Part shown: piece after piece, positions 16,510 through 24,720 of the stretch
How positions within the stretch are numbered: position 1 is the first letter of the stretch
How the letters are laid out: each line of letters begins with the position of its first letter
From: C7867-006 sp035438705
GTDB taxonomy: Bacteria > Patescibacteriota > Minisyncoccia > Phycocordibacterales > DATDWN01
Assembly (NCBI GenBank): GCA_035438705.1
Contig: DAORIV010000002.1
Coordinates: forward strand, 16,773 to 80,772
Reading direction: 5' to 3'
DNA length: 64,000 nt
Translations under genes and position numbers: made by a program
Notes under the pieces: generated by a model
What the model was told of the DNA's origin: nothing
Database searches by the model: none
The model's input: the letters and a program-made list of their open reading frames with translations, nothing else

Positions 16510-18414
16510 ATGAAAGTAAGTTACAAGTGGTTACAAGAATATATAGAAGATAAATTGCCGGAACCAAAAGTAGTTGCGGACGCTTTGACTATGCATTCAT
16601 TTGAAATAGAAGAAATTGTAGAAAAAGATGGTGATTCAATTATAGATGTAAAAATTCTTCCTAATCGTGCGCATGACTGTTTATCACACTATGGTATTGC
16701 AAGTGAGATATGCTCAGTATTGAATTTAAAAAGAAAAGATTTATTGACAGAAGAGAATATCCCGATTACAGACAAAATAAGTTTGAATATTTCTACAAAA
16801 AATTGTAGTAGACAGATTTTTATATTAGTAAATGATGTAAAAGTTAATGAGAGTCCAGAATGGCTCAAGGAAAAATTAGCTTCACAGGGATCTCGTTCTA
16901 TAAATGCAATAGTAGATATGACAAATTATCTTACTTTTGCTTTTGGGCAACCAATGCATGCATTTGATGCAGGGAAAGTTTCTGTAAATAAAAAAGGCCA
17001 GTATGAGTTTAATATTCGAGATGCAAATAATGGTGAGAAGATAACTTTGTTGGATGGTAAGGTTTACGAAATAGATAGTACTAATATGGTTATTGCTGAC
17101 GGTACTAAGGCTCTAGATGTCGCTGGTGTTATGGGCGGTAAAGATAGTGGAGTAACTAATGATACAAAGAATATAATACTTTCATTATCTTGTTTTGATC
17201 CGGTGAGCATTAGAAAGACAGCAAAAAAACTTGGAATAAGAACAGATGCATCACATAGATTTGAGAATGAAATTTCTGAAAGTTTGATAAACAGAGTGTT
17301 GCCATATGTATTAAAATATATTACAGAACTTTCATCGGGAGTGATAGTTGGAATGGTAGAGGTAAACAATAACCAACGAAAAGAGACAAAAGTTTCTGTT
17401 TCTTTAGATAAGGTAAGTAGCATGTTGGGACTTTCAGTGTCTTCTGAAGAGTGTATTTCTCTGTTAGAAAGACAAAACATTAAATCTGTGTTAAGCGGAG
17501 ATAGTATAGTAGTTACAGTGCCACCTGAAAGACTGGATGTAAAAATTTCTGAAGATGTTGTTGAGGAGATAGGAAGACTTTTTGGATATAAAAATATTTC
17601 ACCCGCACCACTTATTTTGGATGCAAAACTTATAATAAATTCCGACGTCTATATAGGAGATGCAGTAAGGAAAGTACTGGGTGGTTTGGGTTTTATTGAA
17701 ATTTATACATACGCTTTTTCAAACAAAGGCGAAGTTCTTTTAGAGAATCCTCTTGCTCTAGATAAAAGCTACCTTAGAAGTAATTTAGCTCTTGGTATGG
17801 AAGAATCTCTTGAAAGAAATTTTAAATATTTAGATTTGCTAGGAATAGATGAGGTTAGATTATTTGAAATTGGAAAAGTATTTAAAAATAAAGGGGAATA
17901 TTTGCACCTATCTCTCGGTGTAAAATTCCCAAAATCTAAAAAAATAAATGTTGATGAGGAAATAGCAAAAACAATACAAACTTTAGAAGAGAGTTTAAAT
18001 ATTTCTGTGGGTGATGTGTCTATTGTTGGCGGTGTAGCAGAGTTTGATTTAGAAAGAGTTAAAAAAGAATTGAATCCTATTTTCGAATATCCACTAGGAC
18101 TATGGGACACATCTAATAAACAGATAAAATACAATCCCATTTCAGCATATCCTTTTGCAGTACGTGATGTTGCAGTGTTTGTTCCTAATGAAGTAAGTCG
18201 GGAAGTGGTGGAGAGTTTGATTAAAGAAAAATTTACAGATTATGTTGTACGATTTAGTATGTTTGATAAATTTACAAAAGAAAATAGAACTTCATATGCA
18301 TTCAGGCTTGTTTTTCAAGCAAACGACAGAACTCTAACAGAGGATGAAATAAATGCAGTGATGAGTCCGGTATATGAGACACTCAAAGCTCAAGCTGGTT
18401 TTGAGATTCGATAA
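16510..18414 (+). CDS. pheT: Phenylalanyl-tRNA synthetase beta chain (short)
   Basis: A 634-residue beta subunit. It opens with MKVSYKWLQEYIEDKLPEP and goes straight into VDVKILPNRAHDCLSHYGIA-like sequence (IIDVKILPNRAHDC), so the EMAP/OB tRNA-binding domain of the 800-residue form is absent. The B3/4 editing region (MTNYLTFAFGQPMHAFDA), the B5 domain and a C-terminal anticodon-binding domain (AYPFAVRDVAVFVP) remain. Works as an alpha2beta2 tetramer with PheS. The stop is followed within 10 nt by family A element copy 2. Confidence 0.93.
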   Translation: MKVSYKWLQEYIEDKLPEPKVVADALTMHSFEIEEIVEKDGDSIIDVKILPNRAHDCLSHYGIASEICSVLNLKRKDLLTEENIPITDKISLNISTKNCSRQIFILVNDVKVNESPEWLKEKLASQGSRSINAIVDMTNYLTFAFGQPMHAFDAGKVSVNKKGQYEFNIRDANNGEKITLLDGKVYEIDSTNMVIADGTKALDVAGVMGGKDSGVTNDTKNIILSLSCFDPVSIRKTAKKLGIRTDASHRFENEISESLINRVLPYVLKYITELSSGVIVGMVEVNNNQRKETKVSVSLDKVSSMLGLSVSSEECISLLERQNIKSVLSGDSIVVTVPPERLDVKISEDVVEEIGRLFGYKNISPAPLILDAKLIINSDVYIGDAVRKVLGGLGFIEIYTYAFSNKGEVLLENPLALDKSYLRSNLALGMEESLERNFKYLDLLGIDEVRLFEIGKVFKNKGEYLHLSLGVKFPKSKKINVDEEIAKTIQTLEESLNISVGDVSIVGGVAEFDLERVKKELNPIFEYPLGLWDTSNKQIKYNPISAYPFAVRDVAVFVPNEVSREVVESLIKEKFTDYVVRFSMFDKFTKENRTSYAFRLVFQANDRTLTEDEINAVMSPVYETLKAQAGFEIR

Positions 18415-18424
18415 ATGCTTATTC

Positions 18425-18567
18425 ACTAAAACTTTTTTCAGACAGCTCACTTTTCCAGCGAAAAGTTCGCTTTATCCTCGGCCTCTATCTGTCAATGAGC
18501 TCTCGCTTTGCTCGAGTCGTTGACAGAACCATGCTAGAAGCCTGCGGGGTCATCAAAAAGTTTTAGT
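18425..18567 (+). repeat. Structured element family A, copy 2
   Basis: The 13-bp outer stem ACTAAAACTTTTT/AAAAAGTTTTAGT (18425-18437/18555-18567) encloses ACTTTTC-CAGC-GAAAAGT, then TCCTCGGCC (18475-18483), stem CTGTCAA/TTGACAG (18489-18495/18520-18526), ACCATGCT (18528-18535) and GCCTGCGGGGTC (18540-18551). Loops and unpaired motifs match copy 1, while stem sequences differ and remain complementary. Confidence 0.75.
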
Positions 18568-18602
18568 TCAACGCAATGCAAATTCGAAAAGAATATTTTT
18601 CT

Positions 18603-18637
18603 ACAAAACAAAACCCCGCACAACAATATGTGCGGGA
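18603..18637 (-). terminator. Terminator of the 60-aa minus-strand gene
   Basis: CCCGCACA and TGTGCGGG form an 8-bp stem; on the minus strand it is followed by GGTTTTGTTTT. Confidence 0.85.
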
Positions 18638-18648
18638 TTTGCGTTGCT

Positions 18649-18831
18649 CTAGAACTTGGCATATCTAACGCCGTTGACGCATTGAGATGTTTTTGCTTCG
18701 AGCTCTGAGTACATCACTCTCAATACTCTGATCTGGTCGTAGAGCCCGTTGATGATCATCCTCTCGGGATTTGTGATTCTTCCGAGAGTGAACCCAACTG
18801 ACAAGGCGAGTACCAGAAGTATGATTCTCAT
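18649..18831 (-). CDS. Small membrane/secreted hypothetical protein (cassette gene)
   Basis: A 60-residue orphan with an N-terminal hydrophobic helix (IILLVLALSVGFTL) and one cysteine near the C-terminus. The ATG follows a very strong GGAGGAGGTGG (18833-18843). Promoter TTGACA-N16-TATCGT precedes it and a private terminator follows. Much GC-richer than gyrB and pheT around it. No family recognised. Confidence 0.7.
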   Translation of the reverse strand: MRIILLVLALSVGFTLGRITNPERMIINGLYDQIRVLRVMYSELEAKTSQCVNGVRYAKF

Positions 18832-18849
18832 TCCACCTCCTCCAGTGTT

Positions 18850-18877
18850 ACGATAATATTTTTACAGCATTTGTCAA
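18850..18877 (-). promoter_or_regulatory. Promoter of the 60-aa gene
   Basis: On the minus strand TTGACA (18872-18877), 16 nt, TATCGT (18850-18855). Confidence 0.6.
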
Positions 18878-18888
18878 TTTCTTGTATC

Positions 18889-19012
18889 AAAAAACCCGAC
18901 CTGGCCCCACACATTGCGTGGGGCTTTCGGGTCGGGGTGCGCTGGTTACCAGCGCCAAGGTTCTTTATCTCCTTTCAATCTAAATAATATCACTAATATA
19001 TATAAAAGTCAA
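18889..19012 (-). ncRNA. Candidate 89-nt small transcript with its own promoter and terminator
   Basis: On the minus strand TTGACT (19007-19012), 17 nt, TATTAT (18984-18989) predict a start near 18977. The transcript has AAAGGAGAT, a perfect GCGCTGG-TTA-CCAGCGC-type hairpin (18939-18955) and ends in a long GC-rich hairpin followed by six T (18889-18937). A 23-codon frame from a TTG 10 nt after the GGAG runs into the terminator, so a mini-protein is possible. No known RNA family recognised. This fills most of the 277-nt gap before gyrB. Confidence 0.5.
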
Positions 19013-19108
19013 GTATAAATTTAACCACAAAAATATGTATTTTGTGTTGTTTTGATAGCCAAATTTTGCTATAATTTATGGGTTAAATTAACTAAAAAAC
19101 ACTAAAAT

Positions 19109-21184
19109 ATGGCCAAGGAAACAGGAAAGAAAAAAGATAGTTACGGTGCTGACGCGATACAGATTCTAGAAGGTCTTGAGCCTGTCAGAAAGCGTCCTGG
19201 AATGTACATTGGTACAACAGGTCTAGATGGTCTACACCACCTTATCTGGGAAATTTTCGACAACTCTCGTGACGAAGCCATGGGAGGTTTTGCAAATGAT
19301 ATTGAGGTTACACTTCTTCCTGGAAACAGAATCCGAGTGACTGACAACGGACGAGGTATCCCAGTTGATATTCACAAACAAACAAAAGTTTCAGCACTTG
19401 AAACTATCATGACAACACTTCACGCTGGAGGAAAGTTCGGTGGTGAAGATGGAGGTTACAAAGTTTCTGGAGGTCTGCACGGAGTGGGAGCATCTGTTGT
19501 TAACGCTCTTTCTATTTATTGTAAGGTAACTGTTCACAAACAAGGTGATGGTATTTATATGCAAGAATATTCACAAGGAAAGAAAAAAGCACTTGTGAAA
19601 AAAGTTGGTTCAACAAAAAAGAATGGAACCATTGTGGTGTTTGAACCAGATCCAGCTATTTTCCCAATAATTGATTTCAATTTCAAAAGAGTTGTAGATC
19701 ACTTACGACAACAAGCATATCTTGTTAAGGGACTTCGTATTACTGTAAACGATGCTTCAAAATATGAAGGTAAAATAAAAGAGGATGAAGTTTTCAAAAT
19801 AACTGAACTTGGACTAGAGATACCTTCTATGTCTTTCTATTTTGAGGGAGGACTTTTGTCACTTGTGAAGTTCATGAACTCTACTCAGAAACCAATTCAC
19901 AAAAATGTTTTTTATGTAGAGAAGAAAACAAACGAGTGGGAATCAGTAGAAGTATCACTACAATACGTTGACGATATTTCTTGTAGACTTTCTGCTTTTG
20001 CAAACAACATTTACAACCCAGAAGGTGGAACACATGTAACAGGTTTTAAAACTGCCCTTACTCGTATCCTAAACTCTTACGGAAGAAAAAATAATCTTAT
20101 TAAAGAAAGCGAAGACAACTTTACTGGAGATGATGTGCTAGAAGGACTAACTGCTGTTATATCTGTAAAGCTTCGCGAAGTTCAGTTTGAAGGACAAACA
20201 AAAGCAAAACTTGGAACAGTTGAAGCTCAATCCTCTGTAAACAGTATTTTCTCTGAAGCATTTTCTACTTTCCTTGAAGAAAATCCTGATGATGCTAAAG
20301 CAATCGTAAACAAAGTAGTGTTAGCTCTGAAGGCTCGAAAAGCTGCAAAAGCTGCTAAAGACTCTGTACTTAGAAAGGGGGCATTAGAAGGCATGACTCT
20401 TCCTGGAAAGCTTGCTGACTGTCAGAGTAAGAGTGCGGAGGACTCAGAACTGTTTATCGTAGAGGGAGACTCTGCGGGAGGTACTGCAAAAACAGGTAGA
20501 GACAGAAGAACACAAGCAATACTTCCACTACGAGGTAAGATTCTAAACATTGAAAGAGCAAGACTTGATAGACTACTAGAATCAGAGCAAATCAAAAACT
20601 TAGTTATTGCATTGGGAACTGCAATCGGAGATACATTTGATATTTCTAAATTAAGATATCACAAAATAATTATAGCCACAGATGCCGACGTAGACGGTGC
20701 TCACATCAGAACACTTATTCTGACACTTATGTACAGATATTTCAGACCATTACTCGATGGAGGTTTTGTATATATTGCTCAACCACCACTATATAAAATA
20801 AAAAAAGGTAAGGAAGTTTTCTACGCATATTCTGACGAAGAGAAAGCAAAAATTGTTGGTAAGGAAGAAGTTGCTGAAGTTGAAACAGTGGTAGATGAAG
20901 AAGAGGTTGAGGAGGCAGAAGAAGAATCTAAAACAAAGAAGGGTGCAAAAGAGGAGCCAAGAAAAGCTAAGTTTTCTATTCAAAGGTATAAGGGTCTTGG
21001 AGAAATGAACTCAGAAGAGTTGTGGGAAACAACTATGGATCCAGCTAGAAGAGTTTTGAAACAAGTTGCAGTCGAAAGTACTACGGCTGCAGACAAAGTG
21101 TTTGATGTTCTGATGGGTACGGATGTGCCAGCGAGAAAGAGTTTTATACAGAGTAACGCTAAAGCCGCAAACCTAGATATATAA
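19109..21184 (+). CDS. gyrB: DNA gyrase subunit B
   Basis: A 691-residue type II topoisomerase ATPase subunit, which with GyrA introduces negative supercoils. GHKL ATPase motifs: WEIFDNSRDEAMGG, VTDNGRGIPVDIH and GGLHGVGASVVNALS. TOPRIM motifs: VEGDSAGGTAKTGRDRRTQA (from residue 450) and DADVDGAHIRTL. The C-terminal signature RYKGLGEMNSEELWETTM is preceded by an unusual acidic/lysine insertion of about 45 residues rich in E, V and K. TATAAT lies about 35 nt upstream; no Shine-Dalgarno site. Confidence 0.96.
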   Translation: MAKETGKKKDSYGADAIQILEGLEPVRKRPGMYIGTTGLDGLHHLIWEIFDNSRDEAMGGFANDIEVTLLPGNRIRVTDNGRGIPVDIHKQTKVSALETIMTTLHAGGKFGGEDGGYKVSGGLHGVGASVVNALSIYCKVTVHKQGDGIYMQEYSQGKKKALVKKVGSTKKNGTIVVFEPDPAIFPIIDFNFKRVVDHLRQQAYLVKGLRITVNDASKYEGKIKEDEVFKITELGLEIPSMSFYFEGGLLSLVKFMNSTQKPIHKNVFYVEKKTNEWESVEVSLQYVDDISCRLSAFANNIYNPEGGTHVTGFKTALTRILNSYGRKNNLIKESEDNFTGDDVLEGLTAVISVKLREVQFEGQTKAKLGTVEAQSSVNSIFSEAFSTFLEENPDDAKAIVNKVVLALKARKAAKAAKDSVLRKGALEGMTLPGKLADCQSKSAEDSELFIVEGDSAGGTAKTGRDRRTQAILPLRGKILNIERARLDRLLESEQIKNLVIALGTAIGDTFDISKLRYHKIIIATDADVDGAHIRTLILTLMYRYFRPLLDGGFVYIAQPPLYKIKKGKEVFYAYSDEEKAKIVGKEEVAEVETVVDEEEVEEAEEESKTKKGAKEEPRKAKFSIQRYKGLGEMNSEELWETTMDPARRVLKQVAVESTTAADKVFDVLMGTDVPARKSFIQSNAKAANLDI

Positions 21185-21189
21185 CTTCC

Positions 21190-21296
21190 AAATTTGGCCA
21201 ATCTCTACTTCTAAAATAAAACTCTGGCTCGTCAATGTACCACATGTACACCTCCGATCCAGAGTTTTATTTTATAAGCGACCTTGTCTCAAATTA
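21190..21296 (+). repeat. Structured element family C, copy 2
   Basis: A perfect 16-bp stem TAAAATAAAACTCTGG/CCAGAGTTTTATTTTA (21212-21227/21259-21274) carries the core TCAA, TGTAC-CACAT-GTACA, CCTC. AATTTG/CAAATT close the foot. Immediately after gyrB. Confidence 0.72.
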
Positions 21297-21337
21297 TGAA
21301 AGTTCTATTTAATTTAGTATTTTGTTAATATATTTTT

Positions 21338-21835
21338 ATGTATAAGAAAATTCTAATTTTGGGGGATTCTGGAAGAGGTAAAACTACTTTAGCGAAAAAG
21401 TTGTCAGAAAAGCTTAATATTCCTTGTCATGATACTGATGACTATTTTTGGAAGACTAAATATACTGAACCTGCAGACAGAGAACAAAGTAGATTAGAAA
21501 TAAATAAAATATATGACACACCAGAATGGATAATGTCAGGTTCTACTAGGCATTTGATTATGTATGGAATCGAGAAAGCAGATATTATTTTTATTCTTAA
21601 ATTTAAAAATATTTTATTTCAATATTATTTTATAATAAAAAGAAATTTAACTAGAAAAGAAGAGGGGTTAAAAGATCTTTGGGATTTACTTACTCATGTA
21701 ACTAAAAAGAAATATAAAAAGGGTTACGGCAGTCATGTTCCACGTGTAGAGGAGCTGGTAAATGACTACAGAAAAAAGGTAATTGAGTTTCATTCGCTTA
21801 AAGAAATAAATAAGTATCTAGAATCCTTAAACTAA
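21338..21835 (+). CDS. FlaR-like P-loop kinase
   Basis: A 165-residue P-loop protein with Walker A GDSGRGKTT near the N-terminus, followed by CHDTDDYFWKTKY and the segment PEWIMSGSTRHLI. This matches the group annotated as DNA topology modulation protein FlaR or adenylate-kinase-like. Substrate unknown; probably a small-molecule kinase. It is a stand-alone gene after gyrB with no Shine-Dalgarno site. Confidence 0.7.
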   Translation: MYKKILILGDSGRGKTTLAKKLSEKLNIPCHDTDDYFWKTKYTEPADREQSRLEINKIYDTPEWIMSGSTRHLIMYGIEKADIIFILKFKNILFQYYFIIKRNLTRKEEGLKDLWDLLTHVTKKKYKKGYGSHVPRVEELVNDYRKKVIEFHSLKEINKYLESLN

Positions 21836-21877
21836 CTGGGTTATTTTTGAATTTTAAAAGTGATATAATGATAGTTA

Positions 21878-22597
21878 ATGGAGAAGTACAGTTTGGAAAA
21901 AGCACAAGAAGAAGCATCTAAAATTCAAAAAAAAATTGAATCGGGTAAAGCTGATATATATGAAGATGCACATGATCAGGTAGAGGGAGAAAAACCTATT
22001 ACTAAAGAAATGTTGAGTTCAAAGATTGCTGACCTTGGTGCAATTGAACAGTTCAGGGATAAAACCATTCGCTATCGTGAAGAAATTGCCGGACTTGTGG
22101 AAAGACCTCTGCTTTCTGCATGTGAGGAGTTGTATGATAAAAATATTATTACATTAGGAACATCCGCAAATGCAAAAGATGTAGAATTTGATGATTGGAA
22201 AAATCCTGGACAAAAAATACCTGGTGAGGGGGCTTATATAATTATTGATTTTGATACTCTTTCACCAAAAAATCAGGAAATAGGAAGGAGTTTGGGGAAG
22301 ATTTATTTTGTAGATGATATGAATAAACTTAAAATTGCTCTTCCTTTAACAAAAGAAACTACCTTTGAAGATGTCCAGAAATGGTCTTTGGGTATTGCAC
22401 ATAAGTTTGTTAAACAACAATACAAACCAAAGGTTTATACATTAGAATCGCTTAGACAAGCATATGGATATGATCCTGAAGATGAATCAGTTAAACCAGA
22501 AAATTTCAGTGATTATTATTGGTCTCCTGAATATGAGGTATTTTTCCTAAGTAAAGAACAACACGATAAGGCAGTAGAATTAATTAATGAAGATTAA
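21878..22597 (+). CDS. Hypothetical protein, cytoplasmic
   Basis: A 239-residue acidic protein without membrane segments, starting with a charged helical region (YSLEKAQEEASKIQKKIESG). No family recognised. TATAAT (21864-21869) ends 8 nt before the ATG, consistent with the leaderless style. It ends at a shared bidirectional terminator facing thrS. Confidence 0.65.
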   Translation: MEKYSLEKAQEEASKIQKKIESGKADIYEDAHDQVEGEKPITKEMLSSKIADLGAIEQFRDKTIRYREEIAGLVERPLLSACEELYDKNIITLGTSANAKDVEFDDWKNPGQKIPGEGAYIIIDFDTLSPKNQEIGRSLGKIYFVDDMNKLKIALPLTKETTFEDVQKWSLGIAHKFVKQQYKPKVYTLESLRQAYGYDPEDESVKPENFSDYYWSPEYEVFFLSKEQHDKAVELINED

Positions 22598-22611
22598 AAA
22601 TTCCATAATCT

Positions 22612-22634
22612 AAAACCGCCAGATGGCGGTTTTA
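22612..22634. terminator. Bidirectional terminator
   Basis: AAAACCGCC-AGAT-GGCGGTTTT between the convergent hypothetical gene and thrS. Confidence 0.88.
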
Positions 22635-22637
22635 AGT

Positions 22638-23891
22638 TTATTTCTTTTCTTTTATTTCTGTTTGAAGTTTGGCTAGAAGTTCTTCAGTAGTCATTTGTCC
22701 TAGTTGGCCATTGTCTCGGGACTCAAGTGTTACTTTGTTTGCTTCTATCTCTTTATCGCCAATTACAATCCAGTAAGGCATCTTGTTTGTCTTCGCATCA
22801 CGAACTTTTGTTCCTAAGTTTGCGTCAGCATTGTCTAGTTCTGATCTGATACCAGCTTCCATTAGCATTTTGTGAACTTCTTCTGCTTTTGCATTGTGAG
22901 TATCACGAACAGGGATAACTTTAACTTGAGTTGGAGATAACCATAGAGGGAAGTTACCTTCGTATTTTTCTATTAAGAAAGCCATAACTCGTTCTATAGC
23001 TCCGATAGAAGATCGGTGTACAACAGTAGCTAGTTTTTCTGTACCATCTTTTGCTGTATAAACTAGGTTAAATCTTTTTGGCATTACGAAGTCGTATTGC
23101 ACTGTGAAAGCCGTATTTTCTATACCGCGAACATCTTTCATCTGGATATCAATTTTCGGTCCATAGAAAGCGGCTTCATCTTTTGCTTCTGTAAACTTTA
23201 CACCTTGGTTTTGAAGCACTTCTCTTAAAACTTGTTCTGCTTCATCCCAAGCCTTGTCATCTTTGTAGTACTTTTTATCATCGTTTCTGTCACCAAGTGA
23301 AAGTCGGTACCAGAAGTCTTCACCTTTTTTAAGTCCGAAAACTCCTACAGCTTCCTCGATAAGATCCAGCACATTTTTCACTTCATCTTGTGCTTGTTTT
23401 ACATCTGCACAGATGATGTGTGAGTCAGCAAGACAGAAAGATCTTACACGAACTAGTCCAGACAAGTTTCCACTAGCTTCGTATCTATATAGCTTTGCTA
23501 TTTCAGCAATACGCATTGGAAGTTCTCTGTATGAGTGAGGTTTTGAAAGATATAGTTCAAAGTGGTGAGGACAAGTCATCGGTCGCAACATAAACTCTTC
23601 GTCATCAATTACAATAGGAGAGTACATCGTGTCTTTGTAGTATGGGTAGTGACCAGACTTTTCATACAAGCCAATTTTTGCAATATCAGGAGTGGTTACG
23701 TGTTTGTATCCTCGTTTTATCTCAAGATCTACTACAAACCTCTCAAGCTCTCGTCTAATAGTCGCGCCTTTTTCTGTATATAACGGTAACCCTTTTCCAA
23801 CAGTATCTGAAAACACGAATAATCCTAATTCTTTACCTATACTTCTATGGTCGTTTTTATCTAGACCTATATCTTTGTTTTCTTCGTTCAT
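22638..23891 (-). CDS. thrS: Threonyl-tRNA synthetase (lacking TGS and editing domains)
   Basis: A 417-residue class II synthetase that charges tRNA-Thr. Catalytic motifs and zinc ligands are present: MLRPMTCPHHFEL, YRYEASGNLSGLVRVRSFC with ADSHIIC, and VVHRSSIGAIERVMAF. The C-terminal anticodon-binding domain follows. The N-terminal TGS and Ser-tRNA editing domains of the 640-residue E. coli enzyme are absent. The ATG at 23891 is chosen because the upstream extension does not resemble the family; TATGCT lies 8 nt before it. A separate editing protein may exist elsewhere. Confidence 0.94.
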   Translation of the reverse strand: MNEENKDIGLDKNDHRSIGKELGLFVFSDTVGKGLPLYTEKGATIRRELERFVVDLEIKRGYKHVTTPDIAKIGLYEKSGHYPYYKDTMYSPIVIDDEEFMLRPMTCPHHFELYLSKPHSYRELPMRIAEIAKLYRYEASGNLSGLVRVRSFCLADSHIICADVKQAQDEVKNVLDLIEEAVGVFGLKKGEDFWYRLSLGDRNDDKKYYKDDKAWDEAEQVLREVLQNQGVKFTEAKDEAAFYGPKIDIQMKDVRGIENTAFTVQYDFVMPKRFNLVYTAKDGTEKLATVVHRSSIGAIERVMAFLIEKYEGNFPLWLSPTQVKVIPVRDTHNAKAEEVHKMLMEAGIRSELDNADANLGTKVRDAKTNKMPYWIVIGDKEIEANKVTLESRDNGQLGQMTTEELLAKLQTEIKEKK

Positions 23892-23931
23892 AATAAATAA
23901 GCATAGCACAAATATGTAAATTTTGAATTTA

Positions 23932-23960
23932 TTGACACAATACGTCTTTTCTTTTAGTTT
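23932..23960 (+). promoter_or_regulatory. Promoter of the 133-aa membrane protein gene
   Basis: TTGACA (23932-23937), 17 nt, TAGTTT (23955-23960). It lies just upstream of, and divergent from, thrS. Confidence 0.6.
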
Positions 23961-23981
23961 TATTTGGAGGGAGGTTATGGT

Positions 23982-24383
23982 GTGCCACAAACATCTACAA
24001 GCAAGACCTCAACATCATCACAGGTCTTTGGGTCTATCGGTCTTGCAGCAATGTTGTTGATTCTCGTTTTCTCTGAAAGACTTCCAGAGAAAATCGTTGC
24101 TGTATTGATGATTCTCTGGGTGTTCTGCGGAGGGGTGGTTGTGTGGAACTTTCTACGTGAGAGTTCATCTGTAGGAGTTATTCGAAGTCGCTCGAGCAGG
24201 AAACTCACCTATCTGCTTTATGCAGATAAAGCGATGAGTCTGTCGAAAAAAGCAGTTTTGCTAGTTTTTGTTTTCTTCATTCTTGGCCTCAAGTTCTTGC
24301 TAGTAGTTTCGATGCTTATTGTGTTTATTTGCATCCTTGCCTGGATCTATTTCGTCTACAAGGAAATGCGCACGAAATTGTAA
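23982..24383 (+). CDS. Four-helix membrane protein (cassette gene, GTG start)
   Basis: A 133-residue orphan with two pairs of hydrophobic helices (IGLAAMLLILVF, VLMILWVFCGGVVVW, AVLLVFVFFILGLKFLL, MLIVFICILAWIYFVY). The GTG at 23982 is selected because GGAGGGAGG (23966-23974) lies 7 nt upstream; a TTG at 23964 would lie before it. Own promoter and terminator, GC-rich relative to thrS and dnaE. Function unknown. Confidence 0.65.
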   Translation: MPQTSTSKTSTSSQVFGSIGLAAMLLILVFSERLPEKIVAVLMILWVFCGGVVVWNFLRESSSVGVIRSRSSRKLTYLLYADKAMSLSKKAVLLVFVFFILGLKFLLVVSMLIVFICILAWIYFVYKEMRTKL

Positions 24384-24391
24384 CACTTAAC

Positions 24392-24417
24392 AACGCCGAG
24401 ACTAGTCTCGGCGTTTT
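24392..24417 (+). terminator. Terminator of the 133-aa gene
   Basis: AACGCCGAGA and its complement form a near-perfect palindrome ending in TTTT. Confidence 0.88.
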
Positions 24418-24464
24418 GTTTGACGGAAAAACATTTTCTGGTAATTTATAAAAAAGAGGTGCGT

Positions 24465-24677
24465 ATGGACTCAAACCTAGTAGCAAAATGGCAAGCACTT
24501 AAGGTAGAAATCTGGAATCTCATAGAAAAAGATCCGAAGTTCCTTGGCGAGATTGAGAAGTTGGTTGCTGAAAGAAAATCAGAAGAAGAAAGGCGAGAGG
24601 CAGAAAAACGTAGTGAATACTACAGGGGTGCACAAAGACTAGTGGATCACTTGCGTAGTTCTTCATTCAAGGACTAA
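24465..24677 (+). CDS. Small charged helical protein (cassette gene)
   Basis: A 70-residue orphan, strongly charged, probably a coiled coil (LVAERKSEEERREAEKRSE). The ATG at 24465 follows AAGAGGTG with proper spacing; the upstream ATG-like start at 24420 has no site. A weak TTGACG box (24420-24425) overlaps the preceding terminator. The following hairpin serves it and dnaE. Confidence 0.6.
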   Translation: MDSNLVAKWQALKVEIWNLIEKDPKFLGEIEKLVAERKSEEERREAEKRSEYYRGAQRLVDHLRSSSFKD

Positions 24678-24681
24678 TTTG

Positions 24682-24716
24682 AAAAACGGAGTCACTTTTT
24701 GTGACTCCTTTTCTTT
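24682..24716. terminator. Bidirectional terminator
   Basis: GGAGTCAC-TTTTT-GTGACTCC with T-rich 3' flank and A-run on the other side, between convergent genes. Confidence 0.88.
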
Positions 24717-24720
24717 TGGA

